A stretch of 64,000 bases of DNA from Rusavskia elegans. Lineage: Eukaryota; Ascomycota; Lecanoromycetes; Teloschistales; Teloschistaceae. The DNA lies in the NCBI GenBank assembly GCA_011316305.1, contig SAUG01000176.1:19365-83364 (forward strand). Direction: 5' to 3'. Shown one piece after another: positions 1 to 13,765 of this stretch (the stretch's first letter is position 1; every line of letters starts with the position of its first letter). The translations under genes and the position numbers were made by a program. The notes under the pieces are model-generated. The model ran no database searches and was not told the origin of the DNA. It saw only the letters and a program-made list of their open reading frames with translations.

Positions 1-61
1 CACAGGGGTACCAGGTGTATTACTATCTACTAGGTTTGACTTTCCCCTAAGCTCTGTTGCA

Positions 62-3000
62 TCATACCTCACCGTCTCCAATCTCCGACATATCCTCAGC
101 CACCACCTCGCCCTGTTCACCTGCTTCCCTAGCCTCTGGCTTGTCAAGTCTTCTACCTTGACAGAGCTCGCCCATCATAGTTTGTGAGAAGTCCTGTCCC
201 TTGCGACGGACAGCAAGCCACTCTTGCATGAAGAGCAGCGGAGAGGGGGAAAAGGCTTCGATAGGCTTGTCGTCATCATCGCCGTTGGAGAACGGCATCT
301 CTCGATCCAAATCCGCAGTGCTTGAGATAGGGACAGGTAAGCCTAAAACTTCGCATACCGCCGAGTGTTGTTTGTCATAGTCGAAGTACGTCCGCCCAGC
401 GAAGATGCCAAGGTCTCGAACAAGCCATTCCGGAGCCCGCCAATTTGGAGGAAGCTGTGGGATGGCAAAGAAGTCGAGATCGTCAAACATCACCATGGCT
501 TTGGTGATGGGTGCTGCGTAGCTGATAAGATGTGTGACAGAAGGGATGGTATCACGTATCAGTGGTATCAACGCATTGGCTTCGTAGTCTGACACAATCA
601 GCCCGGTATTTGTGGAAGCGCTCCACAGCACCCAATTGACTGGACGTGAATATTCGTCGCGTGGTAGCCCCGAATGCTCAGGAACTACCGTGCTGCTGAA
701 ATCCTGTGTTATATAAAGCCCAGATCGTGTCGCACTGTCTGAGACCCCTAGTCGGCGGCCTACAGCTGTTTTCCGAAGCGCGACGAAGGCTTGAATACAA
801 ATGTGTGAGCCAGCAACAAGTCTGCCAGTCTCGGCAAACGATCTGACGTCTCGGTGTAGTGGCGGCTGGGACTCAGCCTGCGCATGATGTGGCTTCTTGA
901 CCTCCCGGACCGATTCAACCTCAATCGCCACCTCACGCTCTTGCTCCACTTCTTGGTGGGCGAGTGCTTGCACTGTATCGCCTGTATTGCGGATTCCGGC
1001 TTTCAGACTATTGAGCCTCCTCACATATTCGGTGATATCTGCGTTACCGTTCGAGTCAATAGGGACCGCCTTAATCTTTCGATCTGGAGCATAAAGCTCC
1101 TCCAAGGAATATCTTTCTGGCTGCTCCAAGACTTTGAGATACGATCTCGACTCGTCGGCGTCGTATCCAGTGTCCTCGTAGCGTTGTGCGGCCACCCGGC
1201 GCCGACAGAATTCCAGGCCTTGTGAAACGTACAGTGGTTGCAGCTGTTCGATATTACAGCACGTTTGCTCCAAAAGCCATAATATGACGTCGTGAGAATC
1301 GATTGGTCCGTAGCGGCTTCCCTTGCGAGCATTGTAAATGCTTTGGTGGACCTCAGGTGGCGCAAAAAAGATTACAGACTGAGAGATAGCCAACTGTCGT
1401 AGTCGCATCGCAGCTGGTAAGATGATAATCAATACAAACATACAGAAACCATCGAATCTTTTGGGGGTCTACCTTGTACGGTGTGGTCCTTGGTTTGCAT
1501 GACGCCTAATGTCAGTGCGGCGGTTGCCTGCGGAGGCATCTTCAAATCGACTCCACGGGTATGTGCTTCGTCCTGCAAGGTCCTTTACGTCAGCAAGGTT
1601 GCCACTCGGGTGACAAGAAGACAGCCAACATTGTCTGATAGACTTACAAGGTATACGACACAGACGCCAAGGTTGTCGAGGTAGGGCGAAGCAGCTAGAG
1701 GCTGGACTTTACCATCGCGATAAACGACGCGAGCACGCTCATCTTCTCCAAAAAACACAGCAGCCTCGGCCTCTGTATCGATCTGTAACCAGGTCTTGGC
1801 CAGTGCTATATTGTCAAATTCTATTATCTGAGCTCCAGCATCAAGTAGCATGCGAATGCGCAAACTCTTGAGCATGTGGAGGAAGCCTGTCTCGCTGATT
1901 CTTTTGCCACGAGAATCACATGCCGGAAAATATCTCCTGTTCCTTGTTTGCAGGAGATACGTAAGTACTTCAGCATTGGTGTGTGACAAACCCGGCAAAT
2001 CGTTCTGTAGAACGTTCATCGGTAACAAGGTCTTATTGTCATTCGTACCACTGAATCCGACGGTCAAAGCGGTTGCAATCTCGCTGGCCGGTTTAGCAAC
2101 AGCAGCCGTCTGTTTGTTTTCCTTCAGTACTTTATTACTGTCGGTCTTGAGGGCTCGCAACGGTGTCGCAATGTCCCAACCTGTTATGAATACTGGACGT
2201 TAGCGTCTCAACAATTTAAACTCTTTACATAGCCAAACCAACCCAAACTCTGAGCATGGCCCCAAGAAGGGGTACCTTGCGATATGTGGTGGTGGATGAC
2301 ATGGGAATGAGGACGTACCAGAGCTAACAAGCTTTCTATCAAAGGTCTTCGCGTGGCGCGGGAAAACAAAATGATTGAGGTAGAAATTGATAACAGCCAT
2401 CTGAAATCGCAAATGGCTCCATAGCGCAGTGCACTGGGTCTTGTCATCAACGTTGATTGAGGCCCATGAGCTCAGATGTTCTGGGTATCTTTCTGCTTCT
2501 GAGGTCCAGGACTCAAACTCTCTGACTGGTTCGTCCGATTTTAGCAATAGCCCCAAGCTTTGCTGAAACTGAGCCAAGGTGAGACCCGTATTGTAGAAGC
2601 TCAAGCACGTCAGCATGATACTCACGTCAGGATGTCCAAACTCTGCTTGATCAGAAGGAATGCCTTTACTCCGAAAGGGAACAGCAACAGGATCTCGAAG
2701 AGGATGTATCCCATACTGGACATTCCACCTCTTGCTAAGGCCCATGAGTAGGATTTTATGTATCAGTAGACCACGCAACAGTAACAACTGTAGCCGAGTA
2801 TCCTTCTTCTTCTTGAACACCTGCGCTACCGCCGTGGCGGTGGATTTGGCAAATTGCGCGTGATGTAGGAAGTCGGCGGCGAAGGCGAGCTCTTCCCGCG
2901 AGCACTCTTGGATTGGAAGCAAACCTCCATCGCCCCGAAGAATACTATCCGTAAGCCTCGCCATGAAGACGTCTTTGACACGTTGATCTAGGAAGTATAC

Positions 3001-6000
3001 AATAGGGAAAGCACCAGGGATTCGATCGATAACCTCCAAACTTCTTGGATATTCGCGACGCAGGTGATTGAAATGGGTCTTTGCCAGCTTTAGCAGACTT
3101 TGAACCAACTTCCATCGGTTTGGGTGCCCGTCTACTGGGCTCTGAGCCCCAGAAGGGTAGATAAGCTGAGTCTTGACCGCGAGCATATGATCACATTCGT
3201 CCAATATATCTCTTGCTTTTCGGGCGAACCAACCCTGCAGCCTGATCATGTATGTCGATTGAGCAAGATGACTGTTATGAACTGAAGTATTAGCTTCGGT
3301 ACAGTTTAATTGAGCATAGGGAATGCTTTACCCGTTGGATAGTTCCTGGAGTCCACTGAGCTGAAATGAGAGCAGGTGTTCTGGAAGAGCAAGAAGGACG
3401 CCTCGACTCCTGTGGATGTCTCGATGTAGTTCGTGGTAGGCTTTGATGGATTCGGTATCAGTACGAGACTTCCTCGAGAATGGAACATGCTTGATATTGC
3501 GGCTGATCAGACCCCCAAGACGGCTGGATAGTAGCTGCGCTGCTTGGAGAAGCAGTGATCGGGGAACTACAACCCTTACTAGGTTTCCGTCTTCGGCTAG
3601 AGCTGTGGCTACCATGGGGATGATTACGCTCGACTTCCCCTGGCCCATGTTCATTTGCAGCACGAAATTGGAGATGGTGGTCGGAGATGCAATCATAGCT
3701 TGTGCCACCTGGAGCTGATCTTCACGTATAACAAGGTTAAAATCGATCTCGAGTAAAAGCCAGTCGATGTGATCTTCAACTCTCCAGCTCGTGTGTGCGA
3801 TATTGCGCCTTTCGTTGGCAAGCTGGATCTTGTCATCCTGCCGGTGTGCATCTTGTATGCGCAAGAGTTGTTGAAGGCGTACAATAGATTCTGCGTAGCT
3901 AATTATATCCGCCTGGATGGTTCCACGACTCTTGGCCCTGGCGCCATCGCGTAGAGTCTCAAGCAGAGTCAGGGGGGTTAATACTGGCAACAGCCCGCCG
4001 ATTTTGAGCCACTTGTGTCCTGTGACCATCGACTCACGAATGAAGTCGAATTTCGCCTGCATCTCCTTTCGAGAGGAGAGAATGGCTTCATTCAGCACAG
4101 GCGTGTTAACTCGCAGAGTACTTTGAGTTGCAACATTGGCCTTGTCCTTGATTTTCTGTTGCAACGCATCCAGACTCCGATTCAAATCTTGACCTGTTGG
4201 ACACATGGTGTCAGCGCTGCGATTTTTTAGTGGTCCATGAACAAAGCTCTTTCGAGCGGACACCAGCAGATTGTTTGACAAACGTAATCCAGTCTCAACG
4301 AAACGTTGCAAGTCTAGATTGAACCTACCATAGGCACTTCTGACCGGGTCCCCGCTTTTGGAAAAGTGATTGACTATCTCTCCCAGCTCAGATCTTGGAT
4401 CTGACCCTTTTTTGACTGGCTCGCTCCGTGATAGCCCGTCAGATACAGTCTTCGATGAAATAATCTGATCTGTTGCTTGAGAGACTTAGCAAATCTCGCC
4501 AGATAGTCCGAAGCAAGACCGGTAGAGCCTAGAAGCATTGGCTTTGCTTTCATCACCATCTCGTAAAACCGAGCAACAGATGCAAGGTAGTCAAAGACCG
4601 ACAAATATCTAGAGACTCACCTGTAGAGATGATACTGTGCAATTTTATTCCCCACTGTGCTTGAGAAGATATCTTTTCTGCATGTACATTGCCATCGACG
4701 GTCGGTACCTCTTTCAAAGGTTGATACAACAGGTGTAATATGCAGGGTCGTACGAATGGGAGCTTCCAAGTGGGATACCAATCTCGCCGATTATCGTCTT
4801 CGATACTCTTCTCTGGCTGGAGAGGGGCTCTGCAGCGTTCAAGCAATTTCTGCACAACCGTAAGATGCTCAGAGAGCCGATAATTGTCAGAGAGACGCTG
4901 CCATTCCGGTCTGACCATAATGAGTGCCTCCTGGACATCAAGTAATGGGAGGTCTGGCAGCTCCTTGAGGGATACCTCCCTTATAGGCCATTGAGATAGT
5001 AGATGTTCAACGAGGGTCTTGCAATTATTCTCGCTAGCCTATGTAGAAAGGCAGGATTCGGTCAGTCAGGGTCTATGTCAAATTGGTAGTCGTGCAAGGC
5101 ACTGGATATCGCCCTCGGCCATGGACAGAAACGTAGAGAGGGCTGACGAAATGGACTCACTTCTTCGAATTTCTTTTGAGCAGTTTCCAATTTCCGACGC
5201 TGCTTGCTATGCATTGTGACTGCGAGAAGAGCACGCTCGTCATCGGGATAGGGTATCCTGAACGGCCTAATGTACTGTGCCAAGAACTCCACAGTTGGTA
5301 TTTGATTCCGCCGGAACCGGATGAATTCCGTGCACTGAGGTAGCTCCAATCCTTTCGACTCATCCATAATGGCGACAGCGATCAGCGACCTCAATAATGT
5401 GACATCGATTTGACCACCGAATGCCAGGGTTCCAAACAAGAACATCAGCTTCGCCTTGTCCTGTTCGCCTTGTACCTGCTGACAGAGTCGGAAGAGGCTT
5501 CCCCAGTTGGAAGCAGGCTCACAGTTGATCAAGCCAGAAAGTAGGTGACTCTCGAAGATGTGGATATAGCCTTGAATCAAGGGCCATTCCTGTAATCTGG
5601 TACACAAATCAACATTGACACGTATGTCCAGACTCCAGTTCCAAGTAAGCACAGCAGCTTCGTACGCATCTCTGCATCTGGCAGTTCGGGCCACATCGCG
5701 TGGTACATAGTGGGTATCCATGGGAGAAGCCTCGGAAGAAAATCTTTGTGCTGGCTGGAAATCTTGGGCCCGCAACAACGCACGACTCTGAAGATGCAAA
5801 TCTCCTTGACGTTCATAGACTGGCATGATGCCGCTATCCAGATGAAAATGATGCAAAGCGGCACATTGTTGTAGGATTTTTTCGACCAGTGGTCTGAATT
5901 TGCCGCTCTGAGACGCTGGCATCACCTTGTCGTCCCACAAAACTCTTTGGAGGAATTTCGACTTTTCAGGGTAGTACAGTCTCGATGGTGTCAGATCAGC

Positions 6001-9000
6001 AATTGAGAACAGGATCCCATATGCTACTGGATCGAGAGGCGCCCATGGCTGTGCATTGGCAGAATGAAGGCAAGCCAGAGCCTCTTCAGTCCCTGTCTTT
6101 GAGGTGAGTGGATCGGGGTATACGCTCGATGTAATAGCATGGCAGTAGGCTTTGAAGTAGAGAAGTCTCGGCTCAGCTGCACATTCTAGCCTTCGGAGTA
6201 ACTGCATAAGCCCTAGGTATCAGTATACAGGCCATCCATACACTAGGGTTACGTACCTTGTTGATAAAGAACCGGGCATAGAATCCAGTGTGAATAATGG
6301 ACACCTTTACATGAGCCTTGTGTCTCTCAACAGTCGCAGGGCCCATGGCTACCAGGATGCTGCGATTGTCCTGAAGAATATTGTCACGAAGGACAAGACT
6401 GCTGCTCAAGCCATACAGAGTCCCTGCGTCCTGATCACTATCAATATATGCTCGAAGTTGAGGTGACGCAAGTAGTCCATCGAAAGTGACTCGGAATGTT
6501 AGCTCCAAGTTAGGCAAATTCACTGTAAGGTTGGACTTTGGACTGAGTGGCTGGTAGACAACCATCTGTGTCCGGCTTTCGAAAGGCTCGATGACTTGAG
6601 CTATCTGCTTAAACACAGAACTTCGAGGATCGACGAGCTCGCTTGTGTTCCTACGTAAGCCTTTGCTAGTCGCAAGAATGATCTTCCAATCGCTGTCTTT
6701 TGCTCTCCACATTGTGGCTTGCGGCCGTACCTCGATGATTTGTGCCTGTAAATCAAGCCAATGAACACAATGGTGGATCAAAGGTAACGGCAGATCCGGA
6801 GCGTCTATGCCCAGGAACATTGAGGCCGGCAAGAACTCCAATACAGTATTGATGGAAGACCGCGGCCTGACCCTCATAAACCGGTAGCCATCTCGAAATC
6901 CGAAGTGTATCTCATGTCCTTCAACAGGACTGACAAACATGTAAGACATATCTTCAAGGTAGGAGGGACGGGTCAGGAAGATCCGATTTCCAAAGAACCG
7001 CTGAAAGAAATCTTGTTGGGCGAATTCCTCGGGTAGGCGCCCAAGCAGTTGCCCATCAATGTAAAGGGTGCCTTCTAAGAAATTGAAGTTGATGCTCTGC
7101 TCCAAAGTACCTTGGCCACCTAAAGATTTGGCCGTGCACCACGAGTCGCGGGGGGCTGGTAGTATCGTCCATGTTGAGAACCTTCGAGCTGTTGGGGCCT
7201 CGGCATCGGTCCAGACACTGTTGACTGCTGCGCTCACAGCCGACTGAACGTTCTGCAGTGACCATCGGATTTGCGGCTCAAGACTATGTAAAAGCTTAAG
7301 ATCACTGACGTACAGCCTTCGTAACGCTGGTGGCATCTCGCTGATGTCACCATTCTCGGTCAAGGAAAGGTTATCCTTGATGGTAAAGGCGCACTCTAGG
7401 AAGCAAGCGAAGGCAGCATGCTGAAAGCCAGGATCTGCTCTAGCAGCCTCAAGCATAAACGTTTTCCGGCAGACTAGCGCGGCGTGGAGAGATTCCCGGG
7501 AACGATTTTGGGCGGTCTCCACATCGGTAGCATTGCAGATCTCTCGTCGCAGCAGCCGGATCCAATTGCTTGTGATACTTCGCACTCGGAGCATGAGCTC
7601 CTGAGCTTCATTAATGGCTTCCACGGTCTGGCCAAAGGACCAGAGACGTTGCACAAGCACGACTAGACACTCTACGATCTGACCTTCTCGCCAATTAGTT
7701 GCGATAGCTTGCAGGCGCGTGCGGATACATCCGGCCAGCTTCTGGCAGAACAACTGATTGCGGAATACCCAATGCGTGGAGCGAAGGACGTGCCCGTCAC
7801 CAGGTGGCCCAACACCAAGAGCAAGTTCGGTGACCAACATGGTGATTTCTGCGGACCCGAAATTGATGTTGGAGGAGGCTAGCTCTCGCAGAAGTTTGAT
7901 CCACTGAATCCTAGTACCAATTCGGAGGTTCTGGAAGCTACAGTATTCGGCAACGGTGAGATTATTTGGGCAACGGGTTTGGTTGGCCACAACCTCGTTG
8001 GCGGAAGGCTCGACATCGTTGAAGGTCGGATGGAGATATCTTCTCACGGAAATCCAAGGGGACTTCACTGGCAGATCAACGGAACAGATTGCCCCAAAAC
8101 TTGGTTTGCCAAGATGCCTTGTAGTCCACAATCGATGTTCGTGGTCATACATTCTATATTTTAGCCCATGAGGTACACAAATTCGATCAAGCTGAACAGG
8201 GAAAGGAACCGGTTTGTAGTGTGTCCTATAAAACGATTTTGTCCGGGAAGCTAGTGTTGTTGTACTTTGTATGCTCTTTGTGAACTGCTTGAGCCCTTCA
8301 TACTCATGGAGCAAGAATGCTGGATTCTGATCTTGGTCGACGATACTGACTCCTCGGGCAAGCATCAATATTTGCCATACGCTGTCCCGCCAGGCTGCGA
8401 AGCCAGACGGAAGAAGCAGCTCAAACACGACGACTTTGGCTTGGACATCGTCAGCCGGCAGAAGATCCTCATAGATTCCAATACGCATCCTGGAGGCTTC
8501 TCGTTCGAGGTAGCATTTTCTACACAGTAGATCGTCGTGCTGGCGTCTCAGAGGATCGTACTGATCCTCCGTAAACAGGCAAGTGATATTCGAAGTCTCC
8601 TTCATCAAAGCTTCATATTGGCTGCTCCGCTCGATCAATTCCCGCTCTTTGTTCGCTTTTGCATGCTCATTGGCGTGCCAAATGGTGGATGAGAGGCGCT
8701 GCATTTCTTCGCAGCGATCATAATATCGCACCGCAAAAGAATGCTTGTCTAGTTCACCGAGCACGTTGGAAAGGGGGTAAACGGCCTGTTTCCGGCGGCC
8801 TTCCAGGTACCCCTCGATGTCCGTAAGCCGATGCATGTCGGAAAGCTTTGTGATCTTCAGCGGATGCAGTAGGTCCGAAGGGAAGCCAGGGTCGTAGTCA
8901 ACCAGCAACGGATAACGTCGCACGACCAACGAGTCAAGTCCTACCCAGACTTCAATTAGGGTGAGTATCATAAGCGATAGCTGTTCGGCGTTTTCTTTGT

Positions 9001-10486
9001 AGGCTTTACAAGCTCGAGATTGGTAGATCGCCATTTGTCGTCTCAGCTCTGTCACCATGTGGTCTAAATCCACCCCATCACCGGCTTGACAGGCTTCTTT
9101 GACGTACTCTGCAAGCTGGCTTTCCATGTCTGTGAGGCAGTAAAAGTCTGTTGTGGAAAGCTGATCGTCCGGCTTTGTATTGTTGACCCATCTCGAGTAC
9201 CGCACGGCTCTTGACTGAGACTGCGGAAGGATCATCTGCGCTCGCGGTCCACCATAGTAAACTTCAGTAAGGATTTCGTTGATGGTAGCCCGACTGTGAT
9301 GCATGGACAAAATCGTACTCTCGGGTGGTGCTCGCTTAGGAAAACGGTACATCTTCTTCGTATGGCTTTTGCGCATTCGGGCCCCTCTGTCTTCTAGATT
9401 CTTTTCAAGGGTCCGTAGTGTATCCATGAGAGTCTTCTCGTTGTAATTGAACAGAGAGTGGATGACCGTAGATACTTCGGGGCTACTAGAGACACCCAGC
9501 GCCTCTAATTTAGCCACTCTTCGAGCAAGCTTAGTTCGTGCAAACACAAGCCGATCCGCGGGGAAAGAGTCCGGGATGCAGAACTTGTGGCAAAGGGATG
9601 CCATCAGAGTGCACATGAAAAACTTATAGTGAAGAGTCCCATGAGCACCCAAGAGCGAACATAGTATCCTCTGAATACTGATACGCAAGACCAGCCAGGT
9701 TGGACTTCGGCGCCAAGGATTCTCAGCTCCGTCGGCCCAGCAGACCTCGTCGCGTACTCTTTTCCGCATTAAGGTTGGAGTAAGCTTCCGGCCAGCAACC
9801 TCAAGTATGGTGATGAGAAGCTGACCGATAATGGCAGGGAAGGTGGTGTCCCGGCTTTCATAAGCGTTGGAGCCGGCTTTGAGTGTGGTGGCAGTATACT
9901 GCTTCACTGGCTCCACGCTAGCCTTTTCCAAGAATGTTGCAAGTTCGTCTCGAAAAGAATGGTCCTCGAAATTATGAAAGGGTATCACCACCGCCCGGCT
10001 AGGAAAATCCCATTCCAGTGCTCCTTGTGCCGCAAGTACGTCGGCTGATTGAGGAGATGTTTCAAAGGTCTCGACGACGTATCCAATCTGCATCTTCTGT
10101 ATGAGAAGTGCGGAATTCTGAAGAGCGACGTGGAGTATGATAATTTCCCCATTTGCTGCGTCCCGGAAGGCAGTCTCAAGAGAGGTACGAGACAGCGATT
10201 TGCTCCTGCTGTGGAGTCGGCCGAAGGTACGTAAAGATCGTTGGATGGTAGACCTGATGAGCGTACGGTCAGTGGCTGTCGTACTGGAAGGTTCTGAACG
10301 GACAGACCATTGCTGGTAGTAGGCATGGTCATTGGCCCCGCGAAAGGCATCAATTGATTCAAGTAACGCGTCTACCAGTGCTTGATCGCCTTGTCCATTG
10401 TGGCAATCGCTTCGCTGTGGCAACTGGATTGGAAGGAAGATGTGATGGAATAGGTAGTCGAGCTGTGCGTCGCCCATTGGTGTCAT
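62..10486 (-). CDS. Giant DUF6606/DUF3638/DUF3645 protein (about 3,250 aa)
   Basis: I recognise this as the very large fungal family that databases often label ubiquitinyl hydrolase without proof. Predicted exons, in coding order: 10486-6257, 6201-5161, 5038-4621, about 4475-3332, 3271-2319, 2180-1648, 1572-1473, 1413-62. All phases agree and no stop remains. The N-terminus has the family motif YLFHHIFLPIQLPQ (DUF6606). A P-loop, MNMGQGKSS, near residue 2175 marks DUF3638. The DUF3645 signature AEFGHPDVSIMLTCLS follows in exon 5. A Walker B-like box YL/DEAHTRG is created only by joining exons 6 and 7, and MRLRQLAISQSVIFF continues in exon 8. The P-loop and DEAH box suggest an NTP-driven activity; substrate and location are unknown. 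The start ATG at 10486 has a second in-frame ATG four codons later. The least certain junction is the exon 4 acceptor (4484, 4475 or 4469 all keep frame). Confidence 0.9.
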
Positions 10487-10776
10487 ATGCCAGGGTGGTA
10501 AGACAACAAGGTCTTCTGAGCCGACTTTATATTAACATCAGTTGCGACTGGGGGTGTGCAGCAAACGGTACCTTGATATGTGATTCCGTTCTAGCGATCG
10601 CTAAGCCATCCATACACAGCTGCTACAAGTGGGAAATATGAGCTACGACTGTGGTAGTAGCATGGCTCGGTACTTAACTCTCATGGATTGGTCTGATGGT
10701 CGCTGTGGCCTATGTTCCAATTGGTTCTTGACATGAGGGGCCAGGGTGGTGAGACAACAGGATTCTGAGTTCCGAC
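10476..10776. repeat. Imperfect direct repeat spanning the giant gene's start region
   Basis: About 50 bases at 10476-10525, covering the start codon region of the giant gene, reappear imperfectly at 10720-10776. Shared blocks include ATTGGT, CCAGGGTGGT, AGACAACA and TCTGAG followed by CCGAC. The copies lie about 245 bases apart in the same orientation. This looks like a small local duplication in the 5' flank; I infer no function. Confidence 0.5.
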
Positions 10777-12133
10777 ACGGCCAGGACAGAAGTGCAGAAT
10801 GGTAACGAATATCATTGTGCGAAAGACGGACTTGTTTGCGTTAAAATACCAGGGCTGCAGATGAAAAGGCTTACTGCAGGAGAAAATATGTAGGTGCCTG
10901 AATTTGGTAGATGTGAGCTTGCACAATCAACACACATGGCCACCTCAACTGTCAACATCTTGCACCCTACACAACACCTGTACCCTACACGATCGTTGAT
11001 TCCATCATCGTGGGTGCTATGTTGTCAAGATACGTCTTGTTAATTATCAGCCCCAAAGAGGGGCATTACAACGATGGATACCTCCATATCGGAATTGGTT
11101 TTATCGATTGCTTGAAGTATCACCGTACATGCGAGGGAGTAGTAGCCGTAAGGGTGGTCGCTCTGTGGTCTGCCTACATTGCGACTATTTTCTAGTAATC
11201 GAGCCTGTGTAAGGTTTGGGCGTAGAGTCTTCTCATTTTGCCTCACGCCCAGCGTCAGGATGAGGCTCGTCATACTGCACAGGAATGGAGGCATCGAGAT
11301 CCATGCGACATGCAAAAGATACCGTCAACGACAACACGAATGGCAGAAACTTTTTTCGCGTAGAGCTTGCCGCCAAGAGCTAAGCCACGACGTCATATCT
11401 ACTCTAGGGCAAGGGCTTCCGTTTCCAGGTTGATCAGGAGAACTCTAGGGCCTCACAGCCTATCTTTCCCCCGTACAGCACAAGCCTATACATATTTCAC
11501 ACATCAACAAAAAGGGGCTAGATGACCAGAGCGAAACGTCTTCAAATCATGAACGTTATTGAGCGAACAGTCCTTGTCAAATGATATGCGAAGAGATCAC
11601 GATGGCATGTTGTACCCTAAACAAGCCATCAGTATCGGCAGTATTGGAAAAGGACCATTAGTAGGCAACCGCACTATAGGTTGTCATGCTAGGAATGAGT
11701 TCGACTTGCATCAATATGCTGGAAGGACAAGCTAGGGTTCTCCTGAAGCTCAAACAATAATGGCTTTTGCAACTCCGCCTTTGGTCGGCTTACAAGCCCA
11801 CATGGCGCAAGAAGTGGCTGCCATGATCAGCAGTCAGATTGACCTTCCATCTTGATGGCGGAGCTTAGCTACCATCCGCTTCAGGGCGCCTTCAAGTCTT
11901 CTCAGCTAGTACATCTATTTGACCCGAGTACTATTCCGTACGCTTCGTACGCCTTCCAACCATGCTCTGTGCAGTCAACGATCCCTATGAGAAATTCATG
12001 GTAACTGATGGAGGTGTTTCGATTGATTGATGGTTGACAGTCGACCACGCAGAGTCCGCAACTGGAGGTGGGCTCTTGGATTGTCTTCGGGGTCGATATA
12101 CAGCTCTTTGTCTGGAATCTCCTTCCAGGAGAA
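10777..12133. other. Intergenic, no gene recognised
   Basis: Only short overlapping open frames occur on both strands, none with a recognisable domain. It holds the 5' flank of the giant minus-strand gene and the 3' flank of the relic at 12134-12713. I see no RNA gene or long repeat. Confidence 0.5.
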
Positions 12134-12713
12134 TCACTTGAACAGCTCGGACAGAGGCTGCGACAACTCCTGCTGTTTGCCGTCTTGTATATAATTTGCA
12201 TCTTTTCCTCTCCTGACCCTGACCTCAATCTGACCGCCTATTTCAGCGGAAGGCTCCTGAACCGATTCAAATTCTGTTGCTAACGGAATGCGGCGCTTCC
12301 CATCATCGAGGAGCCTGTACAGCTCTACACAAGCACCGGAGTGTACACCATCCCTCTCCTTCACCATGGCGTCCCAAGTCGATGGTTGTGGATGGCGTTC
12401 TGATGTTTCATGAGTCTCACCGCGCAGCTGACCAGCTGATATACTGTTGAAGTGCGCAGGTTTCATGAAACGATCGTTCTCTACAATATAGATGAGCTCC
12501 TTAAACCCCTTGCTCTTGATCAGCGCCTCAACGACCCAGTAGGCGGCATCGTGGCCCCAGTCGTCTTCTGCCACTCATTTGCCATGGTAAGGATGTCCAA
12601 CTTTGTGCTCTGGAAGTCGAATCGTTCTGCCAAAAGAACGGCTGAGCGTCTTCATGCATCTGCCGGGAGACTATGCTGAGATGTGAAGATGTAGAAAAGT
12701 GGGGGTACCTCAA
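12134..12713 (-). pseudogene. Relic of a 2EXR/F-box-like hypothetical protein gene
   Basis: Two minus-strand frames that overlap carry pieces of one fungal protein type. The upstream frame reads SRQMHEDAQPFFWQ, like the VSRQIHEEALPLLW motif that follows an F-box or 2EXR start. The downstream frame reads EDDWGHDAAYWVVEALIKSK and then GFKELIYIVEND, like the W-G-D...Y...ALIKS-GWKEL motif of the same hypothetical proteins. The two are in different frames, the middle part of the family is absent, and there is no convincing start codon. A degraded remnant is therefore more likely than a working gene. Family assignment is from memory of motifs only. Confidence 0.45.
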
Positions 12714-13765
12714 GCATATTGAGGAGCAGCAGGAGGTGTAGACCCGCTGCCGGAGCTCGAGCGGCAGTCTAAGGAAACATGTGAAAGCCTACGACTGTCA
12801 TCTCAGAGAAGAATGACGGCTAGGCGCTTTACACACCATTGCAGTGCAACCACCAATAGCAAAAGAGTTCCGGAATGACCAATACACCAGATGGCCCCGG
12901 AAGGATCCGAGGATCAAGCTATCCAGCCGTCCCAGGGCGGCTGACAAGGATCGGGGCCTCTATATGCGCCTCCGAGGGCTGGAACATCGTAGATCATGAG
13001 ATATACATATTAAGGACTTACATAAATATAAGGACACGGAAGATCACGAAGATGGTGTTCAGTGCAGGCCCTGATCTGATGCCTTCGCAAGAAGAGAGGG
13101 AGTTTCACTGCTGCGTCCCAAAATAGCAGGCGCTTGCCAAGAGCGCTAAAGAACGATCCCGAAACACTATCCACCACTTAAATTGCACTGTATCGTCGTC
13201 CATCAATCACCTCGTTAACCGCCCGCCACTCGGTTCGTCTACGAAGCCTCTGCCTACCATTTGTGAGAAGCAGCTGGCTGTTTTGTAGTCGAGCCAATCG
13301 TTCGTCATTGGTCCAAGCTCGACTGCATCAAACCCCGACGCAGTTTCTGCAGGTCTGCAGGCTCCTGATCCTGGCCCAGTGACCGTCGAAGCTTAACCTA
13401 TCATTAAGATTGCGCGCGCATAGAGCATCCTCTAAGCTGATGAGGCTCAGAGCATATGTTGCCTGATCGAGTTGATTCGAGAAAGCGCCCATGGACATCT
13501 TCCCTCAAGTCATGGCGTCTCGCTACATGCACGTACTTGTAGAGGAAGGAGTGAAGTCGTCACTAATTGGACGGAACAGCCGGTAGGTCTTGGTAAATAT
13601 AGTATAAATTGTCGGTGCGCGAGATTGCCCTTTCTTATATGGGTATGCCGTGTTCTCCACGAGCAACCCTCCTTTGTTCATCAGTCATTCTGGAAGTCGA
13701 CTGAGATCCTTGCCATCTCCTCGTTTTCTTCTTCTTTGGCAGTGCCAATTTCGCAAATACTCGTA
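12714..13765. other. Intergenic and 5' flank of the membrane protein gene
   Basis: No coding signal that I trust. The long open frame starting at 13472 runs into the membrane-protein gene, but its upstream part has no domain, so I treat 13472-13765 as leader. Confidence 0.5.

Noticed and set aside
4374..4604. Frame reading KAKPMLLGSTGLASDYLARF as a candidate exon of the giant gene
   Set aside because: The alternative frame from about 4475, ending SELGEIVNHFSKSGDPVRSA, runs directly and in phase into the next exon; this frame does not.
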